A stretch of DNA of 64,000 nt from Lyophyllum atratum (GCA_014905825.1 JACGCN010000036.1:434001-498000); one strand, 5' to 3'; shown: positions 10,738 through 23,451, counted from the first letter of the stretch. Notes: generated by a model from the letters alone, not told the origin. Program-made: numbers and translations.

Positions 10738-11482
10738 ATGCACCACCTTCTCTGCCTGTGCCTAGTGGCCTTGCTCGCCATTACTGCCCGCGCACAGACT
10801 GCCACGGTTGTTGACGGGTGTGTTCTCTAGTCTTCTCTTACCAACGATTTCAACTAAAAGTGTGTTAGTGCCGGGAACACGATAGTTCAAGTGGTCACCA
10901 CCGACGCAGATGGTGATCCAACGACTTCAATCATGTAGGTTCACATCCCCACTTGCTGCGACCATCGAACTCAGGTCCTCATCGATAAACAGACAAACCC
11001 TGCCACCAGCTGTACCACCTCCTGCCACTTCCGCAGCAACAACAGCCCCTACTCTTCCGGCACCAGTACCCCCTACAACGACTACCCCACCAACCCCCCC
11101 GACAGCCATAACACAACCCCAAACCCAAGCAGCCAACACCCCTCCCCCAGTCCAACAAGGCCCCGTAGGCCAGCCCGATGCCACCAAATTCACACCCGGC
11201 GGTCCCACCCCCTTCACCTATACCACGATCATAGGCGGTGAGACCTCCGTCATCGTAGATACCTTCGTCCCGACGAATCCAGCCACCCGGCCGCCTAGTG
11301 TAGGCCCACCCGGCACTATATTGAACTACAGCCAGTGGGCGGCGCAGTACGGCCCGAAATCGTCGGCGTCGGGGACGGCGAATGCGGCGTATGGCCCGCC
11401 GGCACTCGCGGCTGGCTGGTGGGGCTTCCTTGCGAGCTGTGGGATCGCGGTGGTGGGCGGTCTCGGCCTCGCGGTGCTGTAA
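10738..11482 (+). CDS. small secreted Pro/Thr-rich, GPI-anchor-like protein
   Basis: Three exons join cleanly. Exon 1 (ATG at 10738) is a textbook signal peptide, MHHLLCLCLVALLAITARA, followed by QTATVVDG. After a GT-AG intron, exon 2 gives AGNTIVQVVTTDADGDPTTS. A second intron leads to the long last exon. The mature part is a low-complexity Pro/Thr/Ala segment suited to heavy O-glycosylation, then a more ordered stretch with PFTYTTIIGGETSVIVDTF. The C-terminus is hydrophobic (GFLASCGIAVVGGLGLAVL) and ends without charged residues, as in GPI-anchor signals. About 225 residues in total. It is probably attached to the plasma membrane or cell wall; the exact function is unknown. A single transmembrane anchor is the alternative. 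Confidence 0.82.
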
Positions 11483-12244
11483 AATGGGAATGGACACTGT
11501 TTACCCTCATCACTTACGACTAGATACCAATTGTAACGCGACCGCCGGGGAGGGCTGAACAGTTTCATTCAAGCTCTGTATTGTATACCTTGCTGTGGTT
11601 GTTCATTAATTTTCGAATCCTTACCTATCTATGTATGTGTGCTTTATGCATTCGTATGCTTTCACGAGTCGCGGACAGGGCTCTCTGCAATATATACCTG
11701 GTTACCGCCTGATGAGTTTGACGTTGATCATGATCTTGTCTCTTGAAGAGGATTTTTTCTGTCACTATCATGCACCGTTTATTCGGACGTCTGCAGGGGT
11801 TTGCTGCGTCGCGAGCGGCATTTTCAAGCCTCGTATCCGCAGCATATGTAGGAAGAAAGAGCTCAGAATGGATCTACGTCACCGCCAGAAATAGCCACAT
11901 TGTCTATTTTCGGAAGCATACAACGCGCGGCGAACCTTGTCCTGGGAGGCACGAGCAATCTCTCCGCGCCTGTTGAAACTGTCACCACATCATGTCTTTC
12001 GTACTTTGATTCGAAACCAACGAAGTTTACAGCTGATTGCGAAAGCTTAGATTCTAGACAGAGCTGTTTGAAACTGCCATTGTGTGATCATGGTAATCGG
12101 GGAGGGGGGTGGCGGGCAAATGATACTGAGCTGTTTACCGGCTACGGCATATGTAGTGTAGTGATTATCGACTAATAGGTGTAATTTATGCAGACTGCCG
12201 GAGGAGGTAAGTAGTATGCGATATGTAGTCGAAGTGCATGTGCA
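11483..12244. other. intergenic region with one copy of a dispersed repeat
   Basis: This holds the 3' flanks of the secreted-protein gene and the P450 gene, which converge here. The only structure noticed is the repeat copy described separately. An open frame over the repeat (11900-12175) lacks a convincing start and shares its sequence with repeat copies elsewhere, so it is not called as a gene. Confidence 0.5.
11926..12059 (+). repeat. dispersed repeat, copy 1 (plus orientation)
   Basis: About 134 bp starting near GCGCGGCGAACCTTGTCCTG and ending AGATTCTAGAC closely match 25014-25150, with a handful of substitutions and 1-2 base indels. In one frame the repeat reads AANLVLGGTSNLSAPVETV; the related copy keeps those codons but is frameshifted soon after. 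The repeat may derive from a protein-coding fragment, but no intact parent gene is in the window. Confidence 0.8.
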
Positions 12245-14397
12245 TTAAGAACGACACCATCTACTCTCTTCTACAGCCTGTCCCAGCAGATTCACAGCCG
12301 CGTCAGTTCGTGGTCCGAGACGACACGGGAAAGGCTTGGGATGGCTGCACATGCATAAACAATTAGTTACAAGAAATTGGTAACGAACTAAGGTGTGCAC
12401 AGAACCTTGTCAGTCCACCTGCGACCGGGATCGCGTCCGGTATTATCTCCTTGCCGTCCTCGCCGATGGCTCTGCGGACCGAAATTGTCGCTATGATGGT
12501 GGTAATGGCGATCCAGATGCTGTCGGTGGCTAGATGGCGGCCCGGGCAGATCCTGATTCTACGTGAGCTGGCTGAGGATCCACCTCGAGCCACTGACTGA
12601 CCTGCGTCCGAAGCCGAAGTGCCCGTTGGGATATGGCTCGCTGCGGCCTGTTGGTGCTGGTAGATATCGTGATGGCTCAAAGTCGAAGGGGTTTTTGTAG
12701 ACGGATTCGTCCAGGGTCATTGATCTCCCAAAAAGAATTAATGAAGACTGCTACGTTTTTACAAGGAAGTAAAGGGCACCTGGCATTGGCAATGACGGTA
12801 GAGCCCTTCGGAATCAGCATGCCTTTGTATACATCGTCCTCCATAGTCTTGTGAGGAACACCTGGCATAACATGTTCATCGACGATATACGTAACGAATA
12901 TCAGCTTTGCAAACCTGATGGGGTGGCATGATTCCATCTGACGACAAGGCCAATGAGAATCAAGCTCTGGGTCTGAAGGGAGAACGACGTACCGTAGTGT
13001 TTCTTGCAAAAGACACTCGATATATGGAAGACTCGCTCGGTCGTGGAATTCTGGGAGACGGTCAGTACCAATAACAGAATCAACCTCTTCCTGTGCCTTT
13101 TTTTGGCATTCGGGGAATAATACCATCGCCAAAAAGAAGAAGGAGAGTGAAGACGAGGTCTACATTCGAATTCCCGTCAGTCAAGGAGCCTGAGACGGAC
13201 GACTGAGCACGCACTGTTTCCCCGCCTGCGACGTATAAGATCGCGGCAGCAGCCTGGATTCGCTTGAGAGTAGCTTCGTCACTTTGCTCATCGTCGCTTA
13301 AACCTTGTAGTTGTGATGCCAGAAACGAGGGTTTTGCAGTTCCGTCAGCCTAGACGACCAATTGGCAAGGCATGGTACTGGGATAACGGGGGACAAACCA
13401 TCTGTTCCATTACTCGCGTGAAAGGGTATTCACGAAGTGTCTTGAATTTACCGAATGCATTCCGCGCAAATGTGGCGTAGTACGTTCCAGGGCACCATGA
13501 TGGAAGGTATTGCACTAGTACGTCGTTGTCAAAGTCCTTACATTGGCAAGGGATCGCATTTGGACCTACGGATCGGGAACAAGTCGACGGGTGTAGAACC
13601 TGGGGGACCTGAGGCTGCTAGTGCGCTGCTGCTTTCTTGGGCCATTTTAACGTATGGATCGTCGGCTGCCGAGGTGATCTGATGTCCGTAGCCTATGTCG
13701 ATGATAATAGCCGTCGCAAATCTAGTAGCATTGGTGAGTCCCATTGGCCGCTGGGGATGTGTACCTATGGACCGACCGTAGTAACAGATTCAATCGATCG
13801 TCTGGCTTGGAAAGAAGGCCTTTGGCAAGAGCATGAGCCTCCCGGGTTTGGATGGGACGATAGTCCTTATGGCACTTATCCTTGGAAAGGTACCGTTGGA
13901 CTATACTTCGTTGCATGCGGAATTCATGTCCATATTTCGCAATCGCGACGGTGTCACCCAACCCAAATCTATGAAAGCGGGAGCGGGCTACAATCAGGAG
14001 GATGCCTTACCCGGAGTAAGACGACGACCTACAGCTCAAATATAGGCAGGGTAGGCCTGTCGCTGTAGTTGTAGCTTCGCTTGTTGAGTAAGTCCACGGC
14101 AGCTTGGACACTATTCAAGACGATAAGCGTTTGACCTAGAACCTTGAGGTGCACCACATCGCCTGGTGAACGATGTCAACTTCTGCGGTCATGAAGGCGC
14201 GTGATAGGCGTGCCGTATTGTTTGCTCAGCTCGTAGAAATAGATATCTTGGCCATCGGAAGGAATTACTCGAAGGTGTCCGATAATGGGATCGGCTGGTG
14301 GTCCCGGAGGCAATGAGATAGGGTTCCTTGAGAGCCTTTTCTTCAGGGAGGTTAAAGCGACGAGAGAGAAGGCAATGGCAGCGACGGGTAATGCCAT
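12245..14397 (-). CDS. cytochrome P450 monooxygenase
   Basis: I could join about 12 exons into an intact reading frame of roughly 519 residues. It begins at the ATG at 14397 with a membrane-anchor helix (MALPVAAIAFSLVALTSL) and a proline hinge (ISLPPGPP). Later landmarks are the I-helix AGGETT, the K-helix ExxR as QETLR, then WNHATPSGVPH, the PERF-like segment FEPSRYLPAP, and the heme-binding loop FGFGRRICPGRH with the ligand cysteine. The C-terminus ends with SHPKPFPCRLGPR before the stop at 12245. It is an ER-bound monooxygenase needing P450 reductase. The sequence style is that of the large Agaricomycete CYP families annotated as O-methylsterigmatocystin-oxidoreductase-like; the substrate cannot be read. 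Intron 1 (14163-14213) appears to use a GC donor. Confidence 0.93.
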
Positions 14398-15839
14398 GAA
14401 CGGGAAAGGGCAACTTGGAGAAGGTGAAGAGACAGAGCCTTGGCCAAGCCATTTATAAAGGTGTAGAGGTCCGAATTACAGGTGCCAGCGCTCGCGCATA
14501 TTATCGTGGAACTCCCGGGAGTCCAAGCCGGTACGCACTAGCCCTTGAAACTTTCCATCGAAACAAGGTTGTTTACCGATTCGTTGAACCTCTATGATAT
14601 GATCAAGTGTCAGACGCTTAAAAACGAGCTACTAGATTATCCCAACGTGTCATGCGGTGTGTCGAAAAAGATCGGGTACAGCAAGAGTCCAGTGGAAGCC
14701 CAAGTCGTAGCTCGCCTGCTGAAAGCTGTCGAGGGTGAATGTACGTTTAGTTTGTGGTTTAGTCGTTTATTGTGAGCCTATAATAGGTGACAGGGCAAGC
14801 CGTATTCTCCAGAACCAGTGTCCCATAGGGCAGCGGCCTGCAAAGCTCGTGGTGGGTCATCTGAGATTGTCGATTCTACAGCGAGGTTGACAGTGATGAG
14901 CGGTCTTGGGCCAGCGCAGGTGGTGTGTCAGGGCCGCGCCGTGGTGGATCGCTTGTGAGTTGAGGTCGGCTCCCTTTTCCGGATCCCGGCTCGAGGTTAC
15001 TCGAGGCTCGGTCGGTGAGGCTGCCGCCGGTGATCTTATCACTATCTCACTTAGACTGAAGCTTGTGGTTCGCGGGATTGAAAAGGGGAATACAGTATTA
15101 CTATCATTATCGCTATCATGACCACCTTCGCGAGCTCATGACACGACAGCGACTGAGAGATTCCTACTTGCAGGTCTGAATCCCGGGCAGTGTCCACCAT
15201 TTCACCTCATCTATTCCAGCACAGTCGGACCGACTCCGGGGGCGACTGTTCTGTCCTTACTACGACAGGAGGACTCATCGTCGAACGATACGGATTGTGC
15301 GCTTGACAAGTCGGAAGGAGCAGGACCGCGGCTAGTATAGAAGTCTGTCGGAAACTTCAAAGAGTCCACGAATGCCACCACTGGCACTGCATGGTGTCAA
15401 GGAACCGATCGCGACTCTACCCGGTCTTGAAAAGTCGGTACGTGGTTGATTTGCATAGGTTGCGTGCGTGTAGTTCATAGTTTCAGAATGTCACTTTACT
15501 TCGTGTTTCGACACGGTTATTTGGGCGCTACATTTGCGCTGTTTTTCGTCGCCAATGGATTGAACGCTATCTTGCATCCTCTGTCTTCGATAGAGCATCT
15601 ATGCTTGCGCTTGAGCTATTTTCGGTACCCCTTGAAACTGCCCTCCGCGAGGTCACAATCCCACCATTCCCTCAGTTGTCTGCCAGTTGGTAATTCGTAG
15701 TATTTTGTAAGTAAGCAAACCCAAGTATATCATGAACGAAGTTCCTAAAAAGCCAGAAACACAACCATAACCGAATGGTATATAGCGCTTATAAAATTGA
15801 ACCAAGAGGGGATACTCCAGCCAGTCCACACCATTTCTT
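14398..15839. other. intergenic region upstream of the P450
   Basis: About 1.4 kb between the P450 start and the stop of the JmjC gene. It carries the P450 promoter. Apart from a short ATC/TATC-rich run near 15096-15119 I see no gene or repeat that can be supported. Confidence 0.4.
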
Positions 15840-18800
15840 TCATTCCCCTTCACTGTCTTCACTCATCTCTAACCCTTCCTGTTGGCGACACGACAGCCAC
15901 GCGAACCACATCATAGTCCTCAATTGCAGCACGTCCTCCTTCCACACCTTGCGCTGATTCTGCTCCCGGAACTCCTGCGTCAACCGCTCGCAACGCTCCA
16001 CGTTCTCCGGACTGACAAAGTCCACGGCGACCTTCACACAGTCCGCCAAATTCGCTACCTGCACAAAAAAAGATAAAAATCAGCACCCCGTACTCCATCA
16101 ATAACGAAAGAAAGAAGAAAACGCACCTGGTGCGCACACCCAGCAGGAATGAAGACGGCCTCGCCAGGCCGCTGATAGAACCGATAACTCATAACCCCCG
16201 TCTTCTCAAACAACGCCGTCCTCAGATCCTCATCCAAATATATCGCCTGTGCATGAATCGGATCATTCACCCCCGCCCACTCCTGCCCCTGGCCCTGCCT
16301 CAGTTGTTTCGCTGGCCCACCCACCGGTGCCGACGGGTCGATATTCGCGCTCGCAGCCTCCTTCGCCTTGTTGGCCTTGACGGACAGGAAGTGGTCGGTC
16401 AGAAACGTGCGAAGCTTGTCGCTGTCTTCGGCGCGGAAGATGTCCCATGCGGCGCAGCCGGGGGTGCCGTCGGGCGCGGCGGCGGCGTAGGTCATGATGT
16501 TGAGGGCGTCGGCCATGTCCATGTGGAGACGGGTGGACCCTTTGCTACCTGCCGTTTGGGTTGCAGCCATTGCGTTGTACATCTTGGGACCTGCGAGTTC
16601 AGTGTTAGTTTGGTGTAGTGCAAGTGATGGAGACAATGAAAACGTACCGAGGTCGGGAGAGACGGTGTCGGAAGGGAAGTGGGAAGCGATGTTGAGCACG
16701 CCATCACGCCGCACGTAGCTTGGGACAGGCACGGCGTTGCTGAAATCTTCATAGAGTTCCGGGAACGCCTTTTTGAAATCTGTCGACGGTGGCCAATCCT
16801 ACAATCACAAAGCCACGTTAGCACGTACAGCATCATCTCAAGAACCTTGCAACGTACCTTCAATTTCCAACACTCCGTCCGATCCGTATACTGCCCAAAC
16901 AGCTTAAAGAACTCGCCCACCGTAATCCTCTTATTGACCTCTGTCTGGCACTCAATGATTAAACACCCCTGCTGCCCGTACTTCGCGATGAAGTACTCTG
17001 GCGTCCACTGGATCCCGAACTTATTCAGCAGATCCGTGACGACGAGTGGCTCGCCAAGAGACCAGACCAAAGGGAACGTCTCCTGCGTGAGCACGCTGTC
17101 CGTGAAGCGTCGGACAGGGTGGGTAGGGACAGCGAGGGTTGTGGCGGAGAGGTTCTGGGGGATAAACTGGTTGGTGGTCGTGCAGGGCGGGTAACCCTCG
17201 GGGAGCTGCACGCCGGGGACGCCGGACGATGAGAAGACATCGTGATGGCCGGAACCGTTTATCACTCCCGAGGACATTGCGTGTCCGTTCTGGTTCTCAT
17301 GCGACGAGCTTGCCCCGTTTTGGCCTGCAGAATGTCCTGTAGGCGTACTCCCGATCTCCCCACCTTCGTCCTTCAAAAGCCGTTCCATGTCTTTGATCGC
17401 GTTGGATAGCTCCTTCTCGTGGAACCTAGACATGGGCGAAAAGTCCCTCGAGGTGTGTTCGATGCGCTTCGTGCACTGCAAGAAGAAGGGGTTGCTGTGG
17501 GAGTGCTTCTCCCGTCGTGCTAGGAGTGCTTTCTGCTCTGCCGGGTCTACCACGGGGCGGTCACCGGTGAGGTCGTGGACCGTGGCGTAGCACTCGGCAC
17601 AGGCTTCTCGCCCGCAAAGACGGCATAACCAGGATGATGAGAATATGGAGGTCATGCATGTGTCTGCGTAGGAAGAATCAGTTGAGTCGAGAAACGATCG
17701 CGGAAGTTGTCTCACCGCACGTCGCGCGGACCTCGCGTTCTCGTGGTCGATGAATGATTTGCGGTAGATGAAGGTGTTCGAGTTCTTGATGAAGAGTTGG
17801 AAGGAGAGCACGTGCGATGGTTCCCTGTGTTGACTTTAGGCAAGGAATGTCATTGAGCTTTAGGAGACGCACCTTCGTTCGCTTGATGTTTGACGGAGTC
17901 AAAACCTCATTCCATTCCACCGGGAATTTCATCGACGGCAGGTCGGCCTTCGGGTTCTCAGAGAAGCTGACTCCGATGATATTCATCTGGGCGTCGCGGA
18001 GGAAGAACCGGATGCCTTGGAAGCGGCACGTATCCCCTGCCCACCGACGCGTGCAGGCCACACATCGCGGGAACTGGTCGGATTTGTACTTGGTCGACAT
18101 GCATCTTGTGTTCTGGAGTTCTGCGTGCAGAGTCTTGTCGCCTGGGCCCGATGGTACGATCTGCATGCTCACTGGTACGTATGATCAGCCTCAGGGTAAG
18201 ACACATAGCATTCCCTACTCACCTCCATCATTTGCCTTTTCCTTCCCCTTCTCGTTCACCTTTGTCGTATAGTTCATCTGGGGCATGAGTTTGGCTGTGG
18301 GGCGCGAAGATCAGACTTGATTTCCGGAGAGGACGGACTGTGGGGGTTACCATTTTGGGCGGCAATCTGAGCGGCTTCGCTACGCTTCTTCGCAGTATAT
18401 CCACGTTTCGTTGGGGCTTTGATATTTTTAATTGGATTAACACGTAATAAGCGCGGGTAGTGTCACGAACCTGGCTTCGTCGTTGATTTGGCCCGCTTGG
18501 CCTTTGGCGGTGCAGGCTCATCGTCGGGGGAGCGCCGTTTCGGTGGGGGCTGGACGACGCGCGCAGTTTGTGGTGCAGGCTCTTGAGGGTATGGTTGATG
18601 GTACATGTTTGAGGCTGACTGGTAATACGCTCCAGGGGTGTATCGCTGGTGTTGTTCATCGGTCCCACGTGCCGCGATGCGGGCTGACGCTCGTTCGCTG
18701 AGTTGCCACGCTGTAAAAAAGAGTTAAGGGGCTGATATTTAGAGTAAAAAGGATCAAAGGACATTGCGGGGGAGCATTTGAAGTCGATTGCTCTTGATAA

Positions 18801-19365
18801 CCTTGGGCGTAGGCGTCTAAAGATGGATGCATGGGAGGATGAACGATGAAAGAACGGTGAACGACTGACGGTGTGGGTAATCCCCCGATAAGGCTAGGAA
18901 CCAACGGATGTCAACAATCCATCAGAACAGGACATGACTTTAGAATGACGGACCTGTGCGCTCATCTGAATACATCGGGGCGATGGCAGAAGCACCATAG
19001 ACAACATCCTGTTGCGTCTGCCAGACGCCGTTGTCCAACGCGTATCCTCCGCTCTCCTCTCGGCCTCTGGCTATGCGCGGGGTAGTCTGGTCCGGATAGA
19101 CCTCCATACCCTGAGTGTAGTGGCGTGCGCCGTTCTCCGGTTTCCTTCGATCGTCGGGTCCGCCCCAACTTGCTGCCCTCAGATTGAATGAGGGTGTGTC
19201 GAAGGAGGGCCCATACACACCAACCTGCGGCCCATGAGGCTGTCCGTGGTGGTTCAAGGAAGCAGTGAGATTGGGAATTTGGGAGTTGAAAGCGTCCGAA
19301 GAAGCCTCGGGATTAAGAAGGGAATTTATGGAAGTTTTCTTTGCGAGGTCGGGACTCTGATTCAT
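15840..19365 (-). CDS. KDM3-like JmjC-domain histone demethylase
   Basis: This is a large multi-exon nuclear protein. The start chosen is the ATG at 19365 (MNQSPDLAKKTSINSLLNPE), a style common at the N-terminus of fungal chromatin proteins. A disordered, Gln/Pro/Lys-rich region with nuclear signals (PPPKRRSPDDEP, PPKAKRAKSTTK) follows. Next comes a Cys-rich region with RCVACTRRWAGDTCRFQGIR and SWLCRLCGREACAECYATV, resembling the zinc-finger part of KDM3/JMJD1. The JmjC core contains PSYVRRDGVLNIASHFP, the iron-binding HxD in RLHMDMADALNIM, and the later His in AGCAHQ. The tail is acidic (EMSEDSEGE). KDM3 enzymes remove methyl groups from H3K9 with Fe(II) and 2-oxoglutarate. The key residues look intact; exon joins in the N-terminal half are approximate. 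Confidence 0.9.
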
Positions 19366-22235
19366 GGCACGCGGTGGTCGTGTGATGAGGGCGTCAAGCT
19401 CAGCGGTCCTGTGTGCGAGGAGGCTGGAACAGTTGGGGGAAATTGCACAAGTAAATAAATCTGTGCGCGGAGCTAGAACCTGGCCCTGGATTTCCGAAAT
19501 GCACGTGGCACCCGTTTGTTCAACGTTGATTTCCACAGGCTTCAGTACGTAACTCTCAAGCACTAGAAGGGGGGGCAAGAGTGGCCTGTCCTTACATGTA
19601 TATATATACCGCGTCCACCCCCACGGCTTGGAGCGACTTGGGGAAAGCCGACCTAATACAGCTTGGGTCCCCAGATTCAAAGCCTACCTCTGTATATTTA
19701 CAGGCCAAGGTTGCTTCGGATTCCTCAAGTTGGACACCTATTCACCCCGGTCTCCAGAAACACACATCCAACGCTTATGAACCTGTATTGGTTTCCGGTG
19801 GCTTCATACCCAAGTGTCTCTGACGTGTCATGGTATCGGCCGACGTACAATGACGCCCACGGAGATATCTCAGTCTTCGTCTAATCTTCGTGATCCATAT
19901 CATGATCTACGTTTCCTTACCCTTCTTCATCTCATACCTCGACAGATTGTGAATACCAACTACCGAGGCGTTTCTGCACCAAGCTCTACCTACACATCAA
20001 ATTACGTGTGCTCCTGGTGCCTCCTGGTGGGTCCGCTCGTAAAACATCGCTTTTGTCCTATACATCTCCAAAGCTTCAGCGAGGCGTCCCCAAACCCTCC
20101 AAGTATTCATTGCGCGATCTTGATCGTCGCATAACGCACCTTTTTCTGATCTTGTCGATCCGTTAACAAACCACGCTTCAAGGAGGCTATCCTTGACGGT
20201 CTGTTATCTACCTCTCGCTAGCTGGACATACATCTGAGTTGCATCTGACTGCATCGTATCCTATCGGCCGCTGAGTGTCCGACTTCCTCGTATTTTGGAC
20301 AACATCTCAAGCTATCATCAATTCTTCACCACGATGTATTTTTACTTCGTGTTCCCATGTCAAGCGCGGTATTGGAAGACAACACTGACGTAGCAACAGC
20401 GTCATCGTACGCAATCCCTGAACTGCCGACTCAAGAACTCACGCGATAGGCCGACATCAGCCTCTCCTCAGCTTGACGAAGCCAACAGAAACGGTGAATC
20501 TAGGCACCATGCAGAGTTGCTGGCATGCAGATCCGCCTGCATAAATCCCTAACTAGCATCTCCATCGGCGATGTAACCTTGATATACAGAAAGCCAGTCG
20601 CGACATGTCACGGCGCCTTTCGAAATCTGAATTTTGGGTCTCTTCTGGAGTGTGTCGGAGGCCCTCGTCGTGGATAATGGACCGGAGAACGCTATTGGCC
20701 GAGATCGTAGTTGGACGGACTGTTCCTACTAAAGCCCGATGTAGATGGTACCCCCTGCCTGCATAGCTCGCTCTCACAATCGCAATCTATAGCTGGATTA
20801 GATTGTAAGCTTTCGCAATCAGCTGTAAACTTTTACGAGCCAAAACACGAAAAAGACAGTTTCAATAGCAGGTTTGTCTGAAGAGGACGTACAAACCACT
20901 CAAAGGGACTGCCTGAGCACCTCCTGCACAAGACATGGAGTTCTTATACCCGTCGAGGCCTGCCATATATGGGCTTCATTGACGCGATGGGTAGGGAGCG
21001 TTCAACCGAGTAGGACACGATCCGATCGCGCAAACTTGGAGCGTGTCACCTGTAGCAAAGCATCTGCCAGGCGTCAAGCGGATGCTCTGAAAAGCAGGCA
21101 AATACCAACCTAACTGGTCAAGGGTGACTCCTTTTCCAGCATACCCGAGTTGGCGGTCAGGGCGTGCAGGGACCCGGACGTGATGTCTCATAACCTATAC
21201 TACTCTAAGGCGTCGTCTTCAGGACGGCCGCGCGCGCTGTATAGTGGCACAACCTCGAAACTGAATTCGGGACAAGCAAAGTCCAGTAAGGCATCGTCGA
21301 GGATGAACATACTGGTCGTCATGTCATGAGTTTTAAATCGGGACCAGGAGTACCGTAAGGTGAGTAGAATATGATTCTTTTTTCGTCTTTCCTTTCGCGT
21401 CGTCGTTCAAGGAGCTTCGACACAACCACCGCCCAGCACCTCCTCTCGACACCTCGTCCCTTCCTCCCTCGCTAGCATGGAGGGTCCCGGATTTTCGTAC
21501 GGATAGTGCCATGGCCATCCCATCAGCGACCGAGAACTCAAGCGACGCGGTCTTTCATCGCGTAGCGAATCCATGCTGCCTGATCTTGATCCCGCCTCTG
21601 ATGATGCGCTTCAGTGCATACGGATTAAGTCTGCAAAGGCACAGATCTAGAGGGTGAGGAACACGGTGTACCCAGAGGTAAGAGAGGAAGAAGCGGTATC
21701 GTCGGAGGACGGTGCCTTTTCGGACACTGTTGGGGTGTGTGGCAGAGTGCAGAGGTTGATGGGACTGAAGTCGAGGTGCTGGGCGGTCTTGAAAAGCCGA
21801 GGAGGAAGCACATATATATCTTCATGGGTGCTGAGAAATTGTTGGGGAAGAGAGAGGAACAAGGGAACGTGGCTGTGAAGCCTTGTGCAAGTACTTAGGA
21901 GATCCGTTCGCGCTCACCATGGGTAATAATAAGCTTGTCTAGTAGAATCTATCGGCAGATGGATCATAACACGGATCAGGATTCAGCGTCATGTATCAAC
22001 GTGATACAAACTAAAAGGAATGAAGAACATTGACGCCATAGAACACATCAGAGAACAGTAATCATCGGAAAAGAATACAGGTATGTCAGTCTGACAGGGT
22101 TTCAATTCAACGGATCAGTCGAATGAATCTAGCAATGGTGGAGTGTGCCCCTCTCAAAGCCGATGCAGAGTACGGACGCCTGTGGAAAGGAGGAAGAAGG
22201 ATTGGTGACGAACCAAGAAGGTATGATTTACCACA
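19366..22235. other. 2.9-kb region without a convincing gene
   Basis: The first few hundred bases are the likely JmjC promoter. Short frames near 19814-20134, 20553-20777, 20874-21113 and 21333-21880 have no recognisable motifs and no consistent splice sites. No tRNA, long terminal repeat or strong inverted repeat was recognised. Confidence 0.35.
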
Positions 22236-23273
22236 TTACGTTTGATTTGCGAGCTCCTTGGCACGATTCGCCCTGTCTCTAGCCCTGGCATCATCCGAGT
22301 CAGCCGAGTAGCATCTTGGAGATTCAAATAACACTCACTGCAGTGCAGGATTTCCAGGAGGAAATCGGGGAAGTGGACGTCGTGCTTCTTCATCCTTCCT
22401 ACGTAGCCTTATGAGACGATTTGACCTTCCAAGGGAAACAGAAAAAACGACGCACCCAAATTTCTTCAGTATCTCCTTACGACCTAACATATGCTCTTTC
22501 GCCTTGAGACGTTCGCCTCGTGCGAAGGCTTCAAAGTAGAGCTGGTTTTCCGGCCTCAGGCTCTGCAGCACCTGCGCTCGTTCTGGTTCGAGGTCGCCGG
22601 CTGGGAGCACAGCGGGCTCATTCCGCAGAGTGTAAATGTCAAGGTATGCCATCCAGGTTTTTAGCGTCGAGCTCAATTTGGTGTGTACGCGACCAGAGGG
22701 AGGATCCAAATACGTCGCGATGGTGGAGTCAAGAAACGCGGTCCGTGTTGGAAATCGGATATTTTCGGGAAAAGGTGGGAGGGAGACCGAGCGGCTGTCG
22801 TCATGGATGTCGAGGTGGTATTGCGACTGAGGATGGATAAAAATCATCTCTGGGTCGTCAATGGCGCGTTCGGCAGCGGGAGTTGTGAGCTTGAGGTGCA
22901 CTGAGTTGGCGTACATGCTTGGCTGGTCTGGGTCGAAATAGAGGACTTCGAGGTAGTTCCTGTCCAAGGTGCCAGTGAACACTTCATAAGGCAGGCATTC
23001 AATAATTTTGGCAGAAGCTAGACCAAGTTCGTGATCTGCAACGACCAACTGGAGATCATGGAGGTGGGCGGGCACGAAGTGGATGAACGCCAGGGCATCT
23101 TCTCCCCACACGAGTGATTTGATGTTCGCTCTAGACAGAGCGCAAGCGGCTTTCAGGCGAATCTCCTGGGACTCCTGGCAGTATGGGCTGGAATCGGAGA
23201 GATGTAGCATTGAGCGGAGTGATGGTTGAGTCTCAGTCAGAGAAGGAATTGAACGTAACGTTGTCAGTGTCAC
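22236..23273 (-). CDS. conserved Agaricomycete protein of unknown function
   Basis: The gene begins at the ATG at 23273 and has a first exon of about 270 codons ending KEILKKFG. A second exon reads MKKHDVHFPDFLLEILHC after a short intron, and a probable short third exon ends AKELANQT near 22236; that last join is uncertain. The order of motifs recalls an Agaricomycete family with a nucleotidyltransferase-like fold: ACALSRANIKSLVWGEDALAF, then LHDLQLVVADHELGLAS, later FPTRTAFLDSTIATYLDP and KTWMAYLDIYTL. I cannot see the catalytic GS and DxD residues that an active enzyme would need, so activity is doubtful. Neighbouring DNA is repeat-bearing and gene-poor. Confidence 0.65.
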
Positions 23274-23322
23274 TGTACCTGCTACTTTAGTATACCCGCT
23301 ACTTTAGTAGGGGGTTCAAAAG

Positions 23323-23451
23323 ATGCCTTCCGAGCTCAAGTTCATTTACTCTGCAGAGGAGTTGAAAGAGGTCTTAGAAGCATTGGAGGAGAATGAAGAA
23401 GACAGAGGACATTGGCAAGAGTTTGCTAAGGTCATAGATCTCTACAAGTAG
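23323..23451 (+). CDS. possible small ORF, 42 residues, acidic helix
   Basis: The frame runs from an ATG at 23323 to TAG at 23451. The peptide starts MPSELKFIYSAEELKEVLEA and goes on with an acidic, helix-prone stretch ending KVIDLYK. It has no known motif. It sits just outside the divergent gene at 22236-23273, after a direct repeat of CTACTTTAGTA (23283-23310). It could be a real microprotein, a broken exon, or chance. Confidence 0.3.
   Translation: MPSELKFIYSAEELKEVLEALEENEEDRGHWQEFAKVIDLYK

Noticed and set aside
11900..12175. 91-codon frame over dispersed repeat copy 1
   Set aside because: The sequence recurs in broken form elsewhere and the start lacks a signal or upstream exon.
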